Of a stretch of DNA of 47,276 nt, positions 8,211-17,287 are shown in pieces. Position 1 is the first letter of the stretch, and each line of letters opens with the position of its first letter. The DNA is from WJMT01 sp964456985 (lineage in GTDB: Bacteria; Acidobacteriota; Aminicenantia; Aminicenantales; Aminicenantaceae). A program made the position numbers and the translations under genes. The stretch lies in the NCBI GenBank assembly GCA_964456985.1, contig CAYWDH010000016.1:1-47276 (forward strand). Direction: 5' to 3'. The notes below the pieces were generated by a model, which saw only the letters and a list, made by a program, of their open reading frames with translations, was not told the origin of the DNA and made no database searches.

Positions 8211-8534
8211 TTAATCTATATAACCTAGGTCTTTTAACTTTTTAACGATGATTTCCCTGTCCTTGGGTTCCAGCTTCCGGTTTACAGGTATGTCAGATAA
8301 GGGATGGTCTTTTTTCCCCCATTTGATCTTATTCCATATTCTTTCGTGAATGTAGTAGAAGAGAATCTTTGCGACGACCTCGACGGCTCCTATTCCAATT
8401 GAAAGAAAGATTTTTTTTGTGAAAAGATAGACAATCGTCATGGTTGTGAGGGTCGCAACAATACGCCAGGAGATGGATTTAAAGACACTTCGTGTGTGAT
8501 CTATGACGTCGATTCTATGGGTCGATTTCTGCAT
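8211..8534 (-). CDS. DUF2061 family membrane protein
   Basis: This 107-residue protein matches DUF2061: FKSISWRIVATLTTM, a second hydrophobic stretch IFLSIGIGAVEVVAKILFYY, then the family HERIWNKIKWG signature. Two membrane segments (about residues 24-42 and 46-66) are predicted. The charged C-terminal tail (about 75-107) is probably cytoplasmic. The start has a good Shine-Dalgarno sequence (GAGGAGTG). No biochemical role is established for the family. In other bacteria members are sometimes found with sulfate-assimilation genes, but nothing here supports that. It appears monocistronic and ends at the shared terminator. Confidence 0.85.
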   Translation of the reverse strand: MQKSTHRIDVIDHTRSVFKSISWRIVATLTTMTIVYLFTKKIFLSIGIGAVEVVAKILFYYIHERIWNKIKWGKKDHPLSDIPVNRKLEPKDREIIVKKLKDLGYID

Positions 8535-8672
8535 ATTTCACTCCTCGCATCCATTATACGAATAAATAATGAAATTGCAATGAGATTCATCTTTTGCTTG
8601 AGCTTTATTCGGAATTATCATTTAATTTATGAGTAAAAAAATGGTAGAATAATCTGGCTTTTAGGACAGAGC

Positions 8673-8767
<95 letters not shown>

Positions 8768-8838
8768 TCTTTTTATTAGAATCCTCAGAGGGTGGATTAG
8801 AATTATTGAGTTTATAGAGTCTTTCCAGGGGAAGCAGA

Positions 8839-11103
8839 TCAGGAGGACATTGAGCGGACACTCTTGGCCGCTCGAACCATGTTCCTTAAGGAGGGTTTTA
8901 CTTCTTCCCACTCCCTGGTCTTTAGGCCGCAATCAGGGTTTATCCATAATTGTTCAGCCGGCAGAACATCCATTATCTTTTCGATCTGTTTTATAAACTC
9001 ATCTGAGGAGGGCACTCGCGGAGAATGGATGTCATAAACTCCGGGTCCGATCTGATTGGAATAACCGATTTCCGTAAAGACTTTCAGCAGTTCATTGCCG
9101 CTTCGCGTGTTTTCAATGGTAATGACATCGGCATCCATGGCTTCGATGGTTTTTATGATGTCATTAAATTCGCTGTAGCACATGTGAGTATGGATCTGGG
9201 TTTCTTTTTTTGCTTTGGAAACAGCAAGTTTAAAATTGTCAACAGCCCACTTTTCATATTCAGGTATGTTGTAGGGCCGGAGAGGATACCCCTCTTTAAA
9301 GGCTGGTTCATCCACTTGAATGACTTTAATGCCGGCTGATTGAAGGTCATTGATTTCATCTCTTAAAGCAGCGGCTATTTGTCTGGAGACCTTAGCCCGC
9401 TCCTTATCGTCTCTCACAAATGACCAGTTTAGTATGGTTACCGGTCCGGTTAGCATCCCTTTCATGGGTTTGCCGGTTTGGCTCTGGGCATAAGTGATCC
9501 ATTTCACTGTCATGGGTTCCGGCCTGCTTATATCTCCGTAAATAACCGGCGGTTTTACGCATCTGCTTCCGTAACTCTGCACCCAGCCATTGTCAGTGAA
9601 ATGGAATCCTTCAAGCATTTCGCCAAAATATTCGACCATATCACTGCGTTCTGGTTCGCCGTGGACAAGGACGTCAAGGCCTATTCTCTGCTGAAAGGCC
9701 ACACATTCATCTATATATTTTTTTATTCCTTCTTCATACTCAACCCTGCTGATGACTTTTTTCCTGTAATCTTTTCTAAGCTGCCTGATTTTTTTTGTTT
9801 GGGGGAAACTTCCGATAGTTGTTGTCGGAAGACAGGGGAGCTTCAGTATATTTTTCTGCAGTTTGATGCGCTCGGAAAAAGAACCCTCTCGTTTACTCTT
9901 TTGTATCTTATTGATTTTATTAATAATCTGCTCGTTTTTTATAATAGGGGATGTTTTTCTTTTTTTTACCAGGAGGCGGTTCTTTTTCAAAGACTCAAGA
10001 TCAGGTCCGGACAGTTCGGATGAACGAAACATTCTGTTAAGCAGTGCAATCTCGTCCAGCTTTTCGTAAGCAAAACTCATCCATTTTTTGATTTTACTTT
10101 CCGGTTCGGTTTCAGCAGTGTAGGGAATGTGCAGCAGAGAACAGCTTGATGATATGATTATCTGTTCTTTATTTATTTGCCTGCAAAGAGAGGTGAGTGT
10201 TTTCAGAGTCTTTTCGAAATCATTGATCCAGATATTCCTTCCGTCTACTACTCCTGCAATAAGCTTTTTATCTTTCAGGAATTCCAGAGATTCTGTATTT
10301 TTTTTACCGTGGACAAGATCAAGGCCTATGCCCCATACAGGAGTATCAATCAGTACGGATGTGGCTTCATTGGAGTGCTCAAAGTACGTCATGACTATGA
10401 GCTTCACATTATCCCTTACACAGGCTAGTTGATCATAGCAGTTCTTGAGCAGTTCAAGCTGTCTTTTATCAGGTTCTTTGACAAATACGGGTTCTTCCAT
10501 CTGAACATAAACGACATTATCCAGACTCGAAAGTTTCTCCACCAATTCTCTATAGATCGGAATGACTGTATAATAATAGGAATAGGGATCTTCATCGTCT
10601 TGCGCCTTGGATAGGCCAAGAAATGTTATGGGCCCTATTATGTTTATTTTCGGATGAATTCCCAGTTCTTTGGCTTCGTTGTACTCCGAAATAATTTTTG
10701 ATGCATCGAGCCTGAACCGGATGCTGCGGCTGAGCTCCGGAACGAGATAATGGTAATTCGTATTGAACCATTTTGTCATTTCCATTGCAGAAGCCGAATC
10801 ACTGCCTCTTGCCATAGCAAAATACCTGTCTGTTTTATCGCTGATTTCTCTGAATCTTTCGGGTACGGCATTGAGCATCACCGCCGTATCCAGCATAATG
10901 TCATAAAGGCTGAAGTCATTACAGCTAATAAAATCAATGCCCTTTTCCTTCTGTATTCTCCAATGTTTTTTTCTTAGGTCCAACGAGGTTTTTTGCAGAT
11001 CTTCAGCGGAGATTCTTCCTGCCCAGTATTTCTCCAGAGCTCTTTTAAGTTCTCTGTTCTTTCCGATTCTGGGAAATCCTGTGACAAAGGTTTGTTGGTT
11101 CAT
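8839..11103 (-). CDS. metE: Cobalamin-independent methionine synthase
   Basis: MetE transfers a methyl group from 5-methyltetrahydropteroyltri-glutamate to homocysteine. The 754-residue length is typical. The N-terminal half begins GFPRIGKNRELKRALEKYW, the family opening. The C-terminal half carries LPTTTIGSFPQT near residue 432. The zinc/homocysteine site is present: HTHMC near 650, ITIEN about 20 residues later and NPDCGLKTR near 734. The gene is convergent with tRNA-Ser(GCU) and divergent from the DUF711 gene. The 246-base divergent spacer contains no riboswitch I recognise, and no strong Shine-Dalgarno sequence precedes the ATG. A cobalamin-independent enzyme implies methionine synthesis need not rely on B12. 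Confidence 0.97.
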   Translation of the reverse strand: MNQQTFVTGFPRIGKNRELKRALEKYWAGRISAEDLQKTSLDLRKKHWRIQKEKGIDFISCNDFSLYDIMLDTAVMLNAVPERFREISDKTDRYFAMARGSDSASAMEMTKWFNTNYHYLVPELSRSIRFRLDASKIISEYNEAKELGIHPKINIIGPITFLGLSKAQDDEDPYSYYYTVIPIYRELVEKLSSLDNVVYVQMEEPVFVKEPDKRQLELLKNCYDQLACVRDNVKLIVMTYFEHSNEATSVLIDTPVWGIGLDLVHGKKNTESLEFLKDKKLIAGVVDGRNIWINDFEKTLKTLTSLCRQINKEQIIISSSCSLLHIPYTAETEPESKIKKWMSFAYEKLDEIALLNRMFRSSELSGPDLESLKKNRLLVKKRKTSPIIKNEQIINKINKIQKSKREGSFSERIKLQKNILKLPCLPTTTIGSFPQTKKIRQLRKDYRKKVISRVEYEEGIKKYIDECVAFQQRIGLDVLVHGEPERSDMVEYFGEMLEGFHFTDNGWVQSYGSRCVKPPVIYGDISRPEPMTVKWITYAQSQTGKPMKGMLTGPVTILNWSFVRDDKERAKVSRQIAAALRDEINDLQSAGIKVIQVDEPAFKEGYPLRPYNIPEYEKWAVDNFKLAVSKAKKETQIHTHMCYSEFNDIIKTIEAMDADVITIENTRSGNELLKVFTEIGYSNQIGPGVYDIHSPRVPSSDEFIKQIEKIMDVLPAEQLWINPDCGLKTREWEEVKPSLRNMVRAAKSVRSMSS

Positions 11104-11228
11104 TTTAACAATTCTAAACCAATTGAAGGGATATTTAAAGGCTTGAACATAATTTTTTTTAATCTAACGGAAAAAACAGAGCGGATGCGCACAGATTGAT
11201 TTTCTAAGGCGTATTTCTGGGATGATGC

Positions 11229-11257
11229 TTGTCTCTGTGATGTGTATTGGGTATAAT
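11229..11257 (+). promoter_or_regulatory. Candidate promoter for the DUF711/GAF operon
   Basis: TTGTCT (11229-11234) and a perfect TATAAT (11252-11257) are spaced by 17 bases. Initiation near 11264 would leave about 85 bases of leader before the ATG at 11350. The -35 matches four of six positions. Confidence 0.45.
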
Positions 11258-11349
11258 GCTTTTTTAGTTCTTAAGGAATTTTCGGGCGGTCATGGATTCT
11301 TATTTTAAGGGAGGTTGTCGGTTTTGGTTTTATATTGAGAGGCTAAGAT

Positions 11350-12486
11350 ATGAAGATTAGGACAATCACAACGGGTTTCAATCTGGAGGTACCTCTTTCC
11401 GAGAAACAGATTGATGAAATCTCTGGTTTTACCAATAGAGTTAGGGATGAGTTCATAAAAAACGGATTTGAGGTTCAGACAGTGCGGTTGGCTACTCAGC
11501 CCTGGGAAGAATATTTCACTTCTCCCGGCCAAATAAGGGAATTAGTTAAAGATTTTGAGAAGCGTTCGCTTTCCAGCGGGATCGATTATTTCAATATCGG
11601 AACGACGTACAATCCAAAGAACATTCCTCTTATATATGATCTTATCAAGTCGACTTCCACTGCCTTTTGCACGGTCATGGTCTCTGATGAGAAAAAAGCA
11701 GATCATGAGGCTGCTCAAAAAACGGCCGAACTCATAAAGAAGCTTGCTTTTATTGATAAAGACGGATTTGCCAACTTGAGGTTTGCAGCGCTGTTCAATA
11801 CAAAGCCCGGCAGTCCTTTTTATCCGGCGGCTTATCATAAAGGGCCTGTTTCTTTCGGAATCGGGACTGAAAACAGTGACCTGGTGAACAGAGCTTTTTC
11901 CGAAGCCGGAGACATAAAAAATGCCGGGAGGATACTTCAAAAAGTGCTTGAAGAGGAGTTTACAAAGATAGAAGAGATAGCCAAAAAAATAAGCAGGAAA
12001 GAAAACATTCAATACAACGGCATAGATGTTTCTATTGCGAGTTCCATTGAACAGAGTGAAAGCATAGCTTATGCTTTTGAGAAGCTGGGATTAGGCCGGT
12101 TCGGAGAGATAGGAACCTTGGCTGTGGCTAAATGCGTGACTGATTGTCTCTGTAAACTTAATATAAAGAGATGCGGGTATTCAGGACTTATGCTGCCTGT
12201 ATTGGAGGATTTTGGCTTGGCGGAGAGAAACAGGGAAAAAGCATTCAATATCACTCATATCTTGCTTTATTCTTCTGTTTGCGGGACAGGTTTGGACACG
12301 ATCCCTCTCCCGGGAGATGTGTCAATCAGGAAATTATATGCTCTTTTGCTTGATGTTGCCTCTCTTGCTATCAAACTGAATAAGCCTTTATCAGCAAGAT
12401 TAATGCCGATTCCAATGAAAAAAGCAGGTGATATGACCTCATTTTCATTTGATTATTTTGCAAATACTGAGATAATGGAGATATGA
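11350..12486 (+). CDS. DUF711 (UPF0210) family protein
   Basis: The 378-residue protein matches the DUF711/UPF0210 family. It opens MKIRTITTGFNLEVPL, has a central YNGIDVSIASS segment, and ends with VCGTGLDTIPLPGDVS and a SARLMPIPMKKAG stretch. The conserved DTIPLPGD loop suggests an enzyme, and the fold has been compared with pyruvate-formate-lyase-like glycyl radical proteins. No activity is established and I do not assign one. Its last codons overlap the start of the GAF/GGDEF-like gene by ATGA, so the two are translationally coupled. Confidence 0.88.
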   Translation: MKIRTITTGFNLEVPLSEKQIDEISGFTNRVRDEFIKNGFEVQTVRLATQPWEEYFTSPGQIRELVKDFEKRSLSSGIDYFNIGTTYNPKNIPLIYDLIKSTSTAFCTVMVSDEKKADHEAAQKTAELIKKLAFIDKDGFANLRFAALFNTKPGSPFYPAAYHKGPVSFGIGTENSDLVNRAFSEAGDIKNAGRILQKVLEEEFTKIEEIAKKISRKENIQYNGIDVSIASSIEQSESIAYAFEKLGLGRFGEIGTLAVAKCVTDCLCKLNIKRCGYSGLMLPVLEDFGLAERNREKAFNITHILLYSSVCGTGLDTIPLPGDVSIRKLYALLLDVASLAIKLNKPLSARLMPIPMKKAGDMTSFSFDYFANTEIMEI

Positions 12487-13490
12487 AAAGTCAGAGGGGT
12501 AAAATGGTAAGAGAAAATGAATACAAAATCTTGGATGAATATTTGGAGCTTTCACTTTTTGCTGATAAGGACCTTGGTCTGGCTGCAGCAAATAAGATAG
12601 ATGAAGCGATGGATCAGGTCATGGAGAAGATCGGGGAGATGCTTTTTCCAGTCAATTGGTCTTTGATCCTTAATGATACAAGAAGAGATGTGCTTTTCTT
12701 TAAAAAATCCAGGGGCAGAGGTGCGGAAAAAATAGAAGGCAAGGATATTCCAACACGGAAGGGACTGGCGAACTGGATTTTTAGAAGTGGAAAGCCTCAA
12801 GTTGTAAAGGATGTCAGCAAGGAATCAAATTTTCACAACTATATTGACAAACTGATCGGATTCAAAACACAGACTGTATTGGGAATGCCTCTTAAAGTGA
12901 ACGATAATGTTATCGGAATCATTGAATTAATCAATAAAACTGATAAACAAAAATATACTGAGAATGACTTAAAGATACTGGAAACAATAACAGAGTATGC
13001 TGTTTTGGCTATTGAGAAGATATATTATTTGGGTGCTATAGAAAATATGGCAAGGATCGAGCCTTTGACCGGTCTATTGAATCCCAAGCATTTTATCAGG
13101 ATCGTAGAGGGAGAAGCAGATAGGTGTAAGCGTTACGGGCGTCCTTTAACTGTAATGATTATTGTTATTGAGAATCTGAAGGCCATCAACAAGAAGCATG
13201 GGGCTGAAATCGGAGATAGGGTGCTTAAAAGCATTGCGGATGTATTGAAAACAAATATAAGAAAAATTGACAGTGTATCGAGGTATGACGGGAATAAATT
13301 CATGGTTCTTATGCCGAATACAAAAAAACATGAAGCTGAAAATGTCAGGCAGAGGGTCAGAAAAATGACTGGGGAAAAACTGAAAATCAAGAAGAAGAAA
13401 GAAATCAAATATGTTTTAAATATTGATTTGAAATCAGTTGGGCCTGAAAATGTTTCCGAGATTAAGAATATATTGACAAAGAGCTTTTAG
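12483..13490 (+). CDS. GAF domain protein with degenerate GGDEF domain
   Basis: Residues about 38-180 form a GAF sensory domain (GLANWIFRSGKP, then VLGMPLKVNDNVIGIIELIN). Residues about 190-330 have the shape of a diguanylate cyclase domain (PLTGLLNPKHF, then GDRVLKSIADVL). The signature is lost: GGDEF is replaced by DGNKF at 269-273, and the metal-binding aspartates of the first strand are replaced near 228-230. It is therefore unlikely to make c-di-GMP and may act as a ligand-responsive scaffold or GTP sensor. It overlaps the DUF711 stop by four bases, suggesting a shared function. It ends 20 bases from the convergent argS gene. Confidence 0.85.
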   Translation: MKSQRGKMVRENEYKILDEYLELSLFADKDLGLAAANKIDEAMDQVMEKIGEMLFPVNWSLILNDTRRDVLFFKKSRGRGAEKIEGKDIPTRKGLANWIFRSGKPQVVKDVSKESNFHNYIDKLIGFKTQTVLGMPLKVNDNVIGIIELINKTDKQKYTENDLKILETITEYAVLAIEKIYYLGAIENMARIEPLTGLLNPKHFIRIVEGEADRCKRYGRPLTVMIIVIENLKAINKKHGAEIGDRVLKSIADVLKTNIRKIDSVSRYDGNKFMVLMPNTKKHEAENVRQRVRKMTGEKLKIKKKKEIKYVLNIDLKSVGPENVSEIKNILTKSF

Positions 13491-13510
13491 ATACCTGAGG
13501 GAATGGAGGG

Positions 13511-15448
13511 TCACATCCGTTCTGGTTGAGGAATTCCCATCAGGTCCAGAGCTTTTTTTATGATTTTATATATGTATGAGATGGTGAGGATTCTCACATT
13601 TCTCAGGGATTCGTTTTCTTCCTGGATAATGGAGTATTTATGGTAGTAAGCATTGAATTTTTGGCAGAGGTTGAACGTGTATTTTGCCAGGTGCAGGAAT
13701 TCAAGAGTATCAATGGAATGAAGCACTTCTTCATCCAGTTTAGAAGCATAGAGAACAAGTTCCCAGAAGTCATCGAGCTCTCTCTCTGTCATTGTGTCAA
13801 GAGATAATTTTTTTGCAGATGTTTTGGATATTATATCTTCTTTTTTTATGTTCTTTATTTTCTTGATCTTACTGAAGATGCTGTTTATCCGGACCAAGGT
13901 GTACTGCAGGTAAGGACCTGTTTCCCCCTCAAAACTAAGCACATCTTCAAAATCAAATACAATAAGAGAATTTCTTGCGAATTTCAGCATGAAATACCTC
14001 AGCGCCCCGCAAGCGATGCTCTTTGCTGTCTCGGACTTCTTTTTGTCAGACCATTCCGGATTTCTTTTATTGACTTCCTTGAAGGCTTTTTGATTGAGCC
14101 TGTCTATGAGGTCATCTGCTTTGATTCCAAGTCCTTTTCTTCCGGAGACTTCGAGGAAATCTCTATTCTTTTCATCTTCTGTAACTTTATAACCCAGTTC
14201 TCTAAGACTGTTGGGGGAAAGAGCCACCATTTCATATGAAAAATGGATGGATTTTTCAGCCTGCCTTAAAAATTTTAAGGATTTCAGCCCCTGGACCACA
14301 ACTTTTTGAGGATAGGACTGGCGGATGTCTATGACGTTATAGACACAGCTTGCACTTCCGAAGCTTATTTTATGAGAACTTTCCATAGAAGAGGTGATCC
14401 ATACGGTTCTGTTGTTTTGTTTGATAAAGGGTATGAAGAAAAAATCTCTGTCAAGCAGGCCGAATTTCCAGAGCTGGTATGCGATATCCTTTCCCACATA
14501 GGTGACTGTTCCATTTGAGCGGACCAGTATTTTTTCCTGATCCGTTTTCCCCTCTAGCTTCATGACCCAGCATCCTTTATGTTTTCCTTTGTTGACAAAA
14601 TAAGTGGCTTTTTTTACCTTCAGAAGATTGAAAGCACTTTCCCAGAATTTAAGTTTAATGATATCGCTTTCACGGACCTGAAGGTCATAGTATATCCCAA
14701 GCCTTTGCATGGTATGAAGGTGGTCTTTGAGTATCCGTCTTGATATATGGAGGGCGATATCACTTTCAGGATGTTTCCCATCTTCTATGTTTTTTAATAT
14801 TTCTGATTTTCTTTCTTCCGCTTCAGGATTATTTTGAAGGAACCGGGTTGTTTTTGTGTACAAGTCCCAGCAGTAGTAATCGAATTTTCCTTTTATTTTT
14901 TTTATTTCTTCCAGGCTCTTTTTTTCAACTTCTAAAAAACCAAACACTACGTCAGCGACCTGGACTCCTGTATCATCGATATAGTTCTGGATTTCGACTT
15001 TTTCTCCCTTGTATTTCTGGCAGTGTGCCAGTGTGTCCCCTAGACATGAATTTCTTAGATGACCGATATGGGCTGCTTTATTAGGGTTTATGGATGTGTG
15101 TTCGACAATGACTTTTGTCTCATCAGCAGAGAGAGACGACTCATCCGCGGTCTTAAGTCTGTGTAAAAAATAGGCTTTCCTGTTTATAAAGATATTTATA
15201 TAACCTCCTCCAGCCACATCAACTCTTTTTATGATATTCAGGGATGAAAGGAGGGGAGATGTTTCTTCCGCAATTGTTCGGGGATTTTTTTTAAGTTTCT
15301 TTGCCAGTCTGAACGGAAATGAAAGCGCAAGGTCGCCCATTTTGATGTCCGGAGTGTAAGATAATTCCAGTTCATCCATTTGGATGGGATATTTTTGCTT
15401 AAGTACGCGGTATATATTTTTCTGTAACTCGGTTTTTAATGTGATCAT
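13511..15448 (-). CDS. argS: Arginyl-tRNA synthetase
   Basis: This class I synthetase charges tRNA-Arg. Its 645 residues are somewhat longer than the common 550-590. The N-terminal additional domain (about 1-110) precedes the HIGH-type signature in NPNKAAHIGHLRNS. The KMSKS equivalent is weak (SGRKGLGIKADDL), which is common in ArgRS. The C-terminal anticodon-binding helical domain (about 515-645) includes GPYLQYTLVRINSI and ends in the family LDLMGIPQPERM. No clear Shine-Dalgarno sequence is seen. It is convergent with the GAF gene. Confidence 0.96.
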   Translation of the reverse strand: MITLKTELQKNIYRVLKQKYPIQMDELELSYTPDIKMGDLALSFPFRLAKKLKKNPRTIAEETSPLLSSLNIIKRVDVAGGGYINIFINRKAYFLHRLKTADESSLSADETKVIVEHTSINPNKAAHIGHLRNSCLGDTLAHCQKYKGEKVEIQNYIDDTGVQVADVVFGFLEVEKKSLEEIKKIKGKFDYYCWDLYTKTTRFLQNNPEAEERKSEILKNIEDGKHPESDIALHISRRILKDHLHTMQRLGIYYDLQVRESDIIKLKFWESAFNLLKVKKATYFVNKGKHKGCWVMKLEGKTDQEKILVRSNGTVTYVGKDIAYQLWKFGLLDRDFFFIPFIKQNNRTVWITSSMESSHKISFGSASCVYNVIDIRQSYPQKVVVQGLKSLKFLRQAEKSIHFSYEMVALSPNSLRELGYKVTEDEKNRDFLEVSGRKGLGIKADDLIDRLNQKAFKEVNKRNPEWSDKKKSETAKSIACGALRYFMLKFARNSLIVFDFEDVLSFEGETGPYLQYTLVRINSIFSKIKKIKNIKKEDIISKTSAKKLSLDTMTERELDDFWELVLYASKLDEEVLHSIDTLEFLHLAKYTFNLCQKFNAYYHKYSIIQEENESLRNVRILTISYIYKIIKKALDLMGIPQPERM

Positions 15449-15500
15449 TGTTTTTTCGCAACATTATATCATATATCCGGATTAAATCACGCGCCAATGT

Positions 15501-15568
15501 GAAATTCAGGTATGGCTTGTGCTTGCCTCTTTCATCAGGCAAGATGGTTCTTCAGCCCGCTGATTTTC
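15501..15568. repeat. Dispersed repeat, copy B
   Basis: Two parts recur elsewhere. GAAATTCAGGTATGGCTT near 15501-15518 matches the starts of the copies at 40508 and 47107. The 40 bases at 15529-15568 match 40314-40353 at 37 positions. It lies in the 254-base spacer between argS and gcvT. No glycine riboswitch could be recognised in that spacer. Confidence 0.75.
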
Positions 15569-15702
15569 ATCCTTTTCTTGCATAAGCCTCTGTTATATGA
15601 TACTAAATTATTTCACCCGGAATACTTATAGACTGAGGTCGGTGAAGATAAAAACCGCTGGATAGGAAATGGATCCGGATTCAACAAAAAAAGAGGATAT
15701 AT

Positions 15703-16794
15703 ATGAAAATAACAAAGCTTTATAAGAACCATAAGGAGATGGGAGCGAAAATGGTCGAATTTTTCGGCTGGGAAATGCCTCTGGAGTATTCAGGCATTCG
15801 TGAAGAACACCTTGCTGTAAGAAAACAGGCCGGTCTGTTCGATGTAAGTCATATGGGGGAGATTCTCGTTTCCGGACCCCAGGCCCTTGATTATGTTCAA
15901 TTTTTAACTCCGAACGATGCCTCCCGGCTGGACACTCAAAAAGCACAGTATTCAGCACTGACCACAACGGAAGGCACTTTTGTTGATGATATGCTGGTCT
16001 ATAAACTTAAAGACACGGAATATCTGCTGGTTGTCAACGCGGCAAACACGGATAAAGACTTTGAGTGGGTCCTGAGCCACAAAAGCGGTTTTGAAGTGGA
16101 AGCGAAAAATGTGAGCGATCAGTACACTCAGCTCGCTTTACAGGGACCAAAGGCTATAGATATCCTGAAGCTTCTTACAGACATTGAACTGGAGGATATG
16201 AAGCCGTTTCGAGTCAGACGGGGCCTTGTGTGCGAAGAGGTATCTATTGTTTCCCGCACCGGCTATACGGGAGAGGACGGATTTGAGATCTACACTCTTT
16301 CGCAGAGACCAGAAAAAATATGGGAATCCATATTTGAAAAGGGAGAAAAATTCGGAGTGAAGCCTATTGGATTAGGTGCGAGAGATACTCTTCGCCTGGA
16401 AGCATGTCTTATGCTTTACGGAAATGACATAGATGATACCACAACTGTCCTCGAGGCGGGATTGGGATGGCTGATCAAATTCAAAAAAGGAGATTTTATG
16501 GGAAGGGATCGCCTTCTCAGCCAGAAAGAGGAAGGAGTGAAGAGAAGAATCGTAGGGTTCGAGATGCTGGGAAGAGGGATTGCCAGGCATGGCTATCCAG
16601 TTTTCATTGGAGAAAAAGAGGTTTCAAAAGTAACATCAGGTACTTTTTCTCCTTATTTTAAAAAAAGCATAGGCCTGACATACCTTCCTATCCAATATTT
16701 GGAACCAGGGACTCAGATTGCCATAGGGATCAGGGATAAGAAAGTGGAAGCCGAAGTAGTCGAAATACCCTTTTATTCCAGAAAAAAGGAATAG
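15703..16794 (+). CDS. gcvT: Glycine cleavage system T protein (aminomethyltransferase)
   Basis: GcvT transfers the methylene carbon from aminomethyl-lipoyl-H protein to tetrahydrofolate, releasing ammonia. The 363 residues are full length. Recognisable segments are the N-terminal FFGWEMPLEYSGIREEHLAVR, with FDVSHMGE near 47, then SRTGYTGEDGFEIY near 185 and LGARDTLRLEACLMLYGND near 222. It is the first gene of a plus-strand glycine operon continuing through gcvH, gcvPA, gcvPB, glyQ and glyS. Dihydrolipoamide dehydrogenase, the L protein, is not in the window. Confidence 0.97.
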   Translation: MKITKLYKNHKEMGAKMVEFFGWEMPLEYSGIREEHLAVRKQAGLFDVSHMGEILVSGPQALDYVQFLTPNDASRLDTQKAQYSALTTTEGTFVDDMLVYKLKDTEYLLVVNAANTDKDFEWVLSHKSGFEVEAKNVSDQYTQLALQGPKAIDILKLLTDIELEDMKPFRVRRGLVCEEVSIVSRTGYTGEDGFEIYTLSQRPEKIWESIFEKGEKFGVKPIGLGARDTLRLEACLMLYGNDIDDTTTVLEAGLGWLIKFKKGDFMGRDRLLSQKEEGVKRRIVGFEMLGRGIARHGYPVFIGEKEVSKVTSGTFSPYFKKSIGLTYLPIQYLEPGTQIAIGIRDKKVEAEVVEIPFYSRKKE

Positions 16795-16869
16795 CCATTA
16801 GAAAGCAATAAGCAATTTAAGTTATAATAAATAAAAGTGATTATAAATATACCCTAAGAAAAGGAGGTT

Positions 16870-17265
16870 ATGATGTATCCGGAAAATTTTCGTTACACGA
16901 AAGATCATGAATGGGTTAAGGTTGAAGGAGACACAGCAACTGTCGGTATTACGGATTTCGCCCAGAGCCAGCTGGGCGATGTCGTGTTTGTTGAACTTCC
17001 TGAGGTCGGAGAGGCACTGAAATCTCATCAAACGCTGGGAGTAGTGGAATCAGTAAAAGCTGTCTCTGATATTTATTCTCCCGTATCCGGGGATGTGACA
17101 GAGGTGAATGAGGGATTGAACGATGAACCTGAAATTTTAAATCAGGATCCTCATTCAAAAGGCTGGATCCTAAAACTCAAAGTAAAGGATAAATCAGAAC
17201 TGGAGGAACTTATGTCTGCTTCCGAATATGAAAAATATTTGGAAGGGCTCAAAGATGAGGAATAA
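16870..17265 (+). CDS. gcvH: Glycine cleavage system H protein
   Basis: This 131-residue lipoyl carrier shuttles the aminomethyl group between the P, T and L proteins. The lipoylated lysine is K63 in GVVESVKAVSDIYSPVSG. The N-terminus YTKDHEW and the middle ITDFAQSQLGDVVFVELP are typical. A strong AAGGAGG precedes two adjacent ATG codons; either 16870 or 16873 could be used. It lies 75 bases after gcvT and 22 bases before gcvPA. Confidence 0.97.
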   Translation: MMYPENFRYTKDHEWVKVEGDTATVGITDFAQSQLGDVVFVELPEVGEALKSHQTLGVVESVKAVSDIYSPVSGDVTEVNEGLNDEPEILNQDPHSKGWILKLKVKDKSELEELMSASEYEKYLEGLKDEE

Positions 17266-17287
17266 ATTCTAAAGAAAGAACAAAAAA

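Noticed and set aside
9478..10023. 181-codon plus-strand ORF
   Set aside because: It is antisense within metE, has low-complexity composition and no ribosome binding site or family signature.
15449..15702. Glycine riboswitch upstream of gcvT
   Set aside because: None of the conserved glycine-riboswitch cores could be recognised; the spacer instead holds a dispersed repeat.
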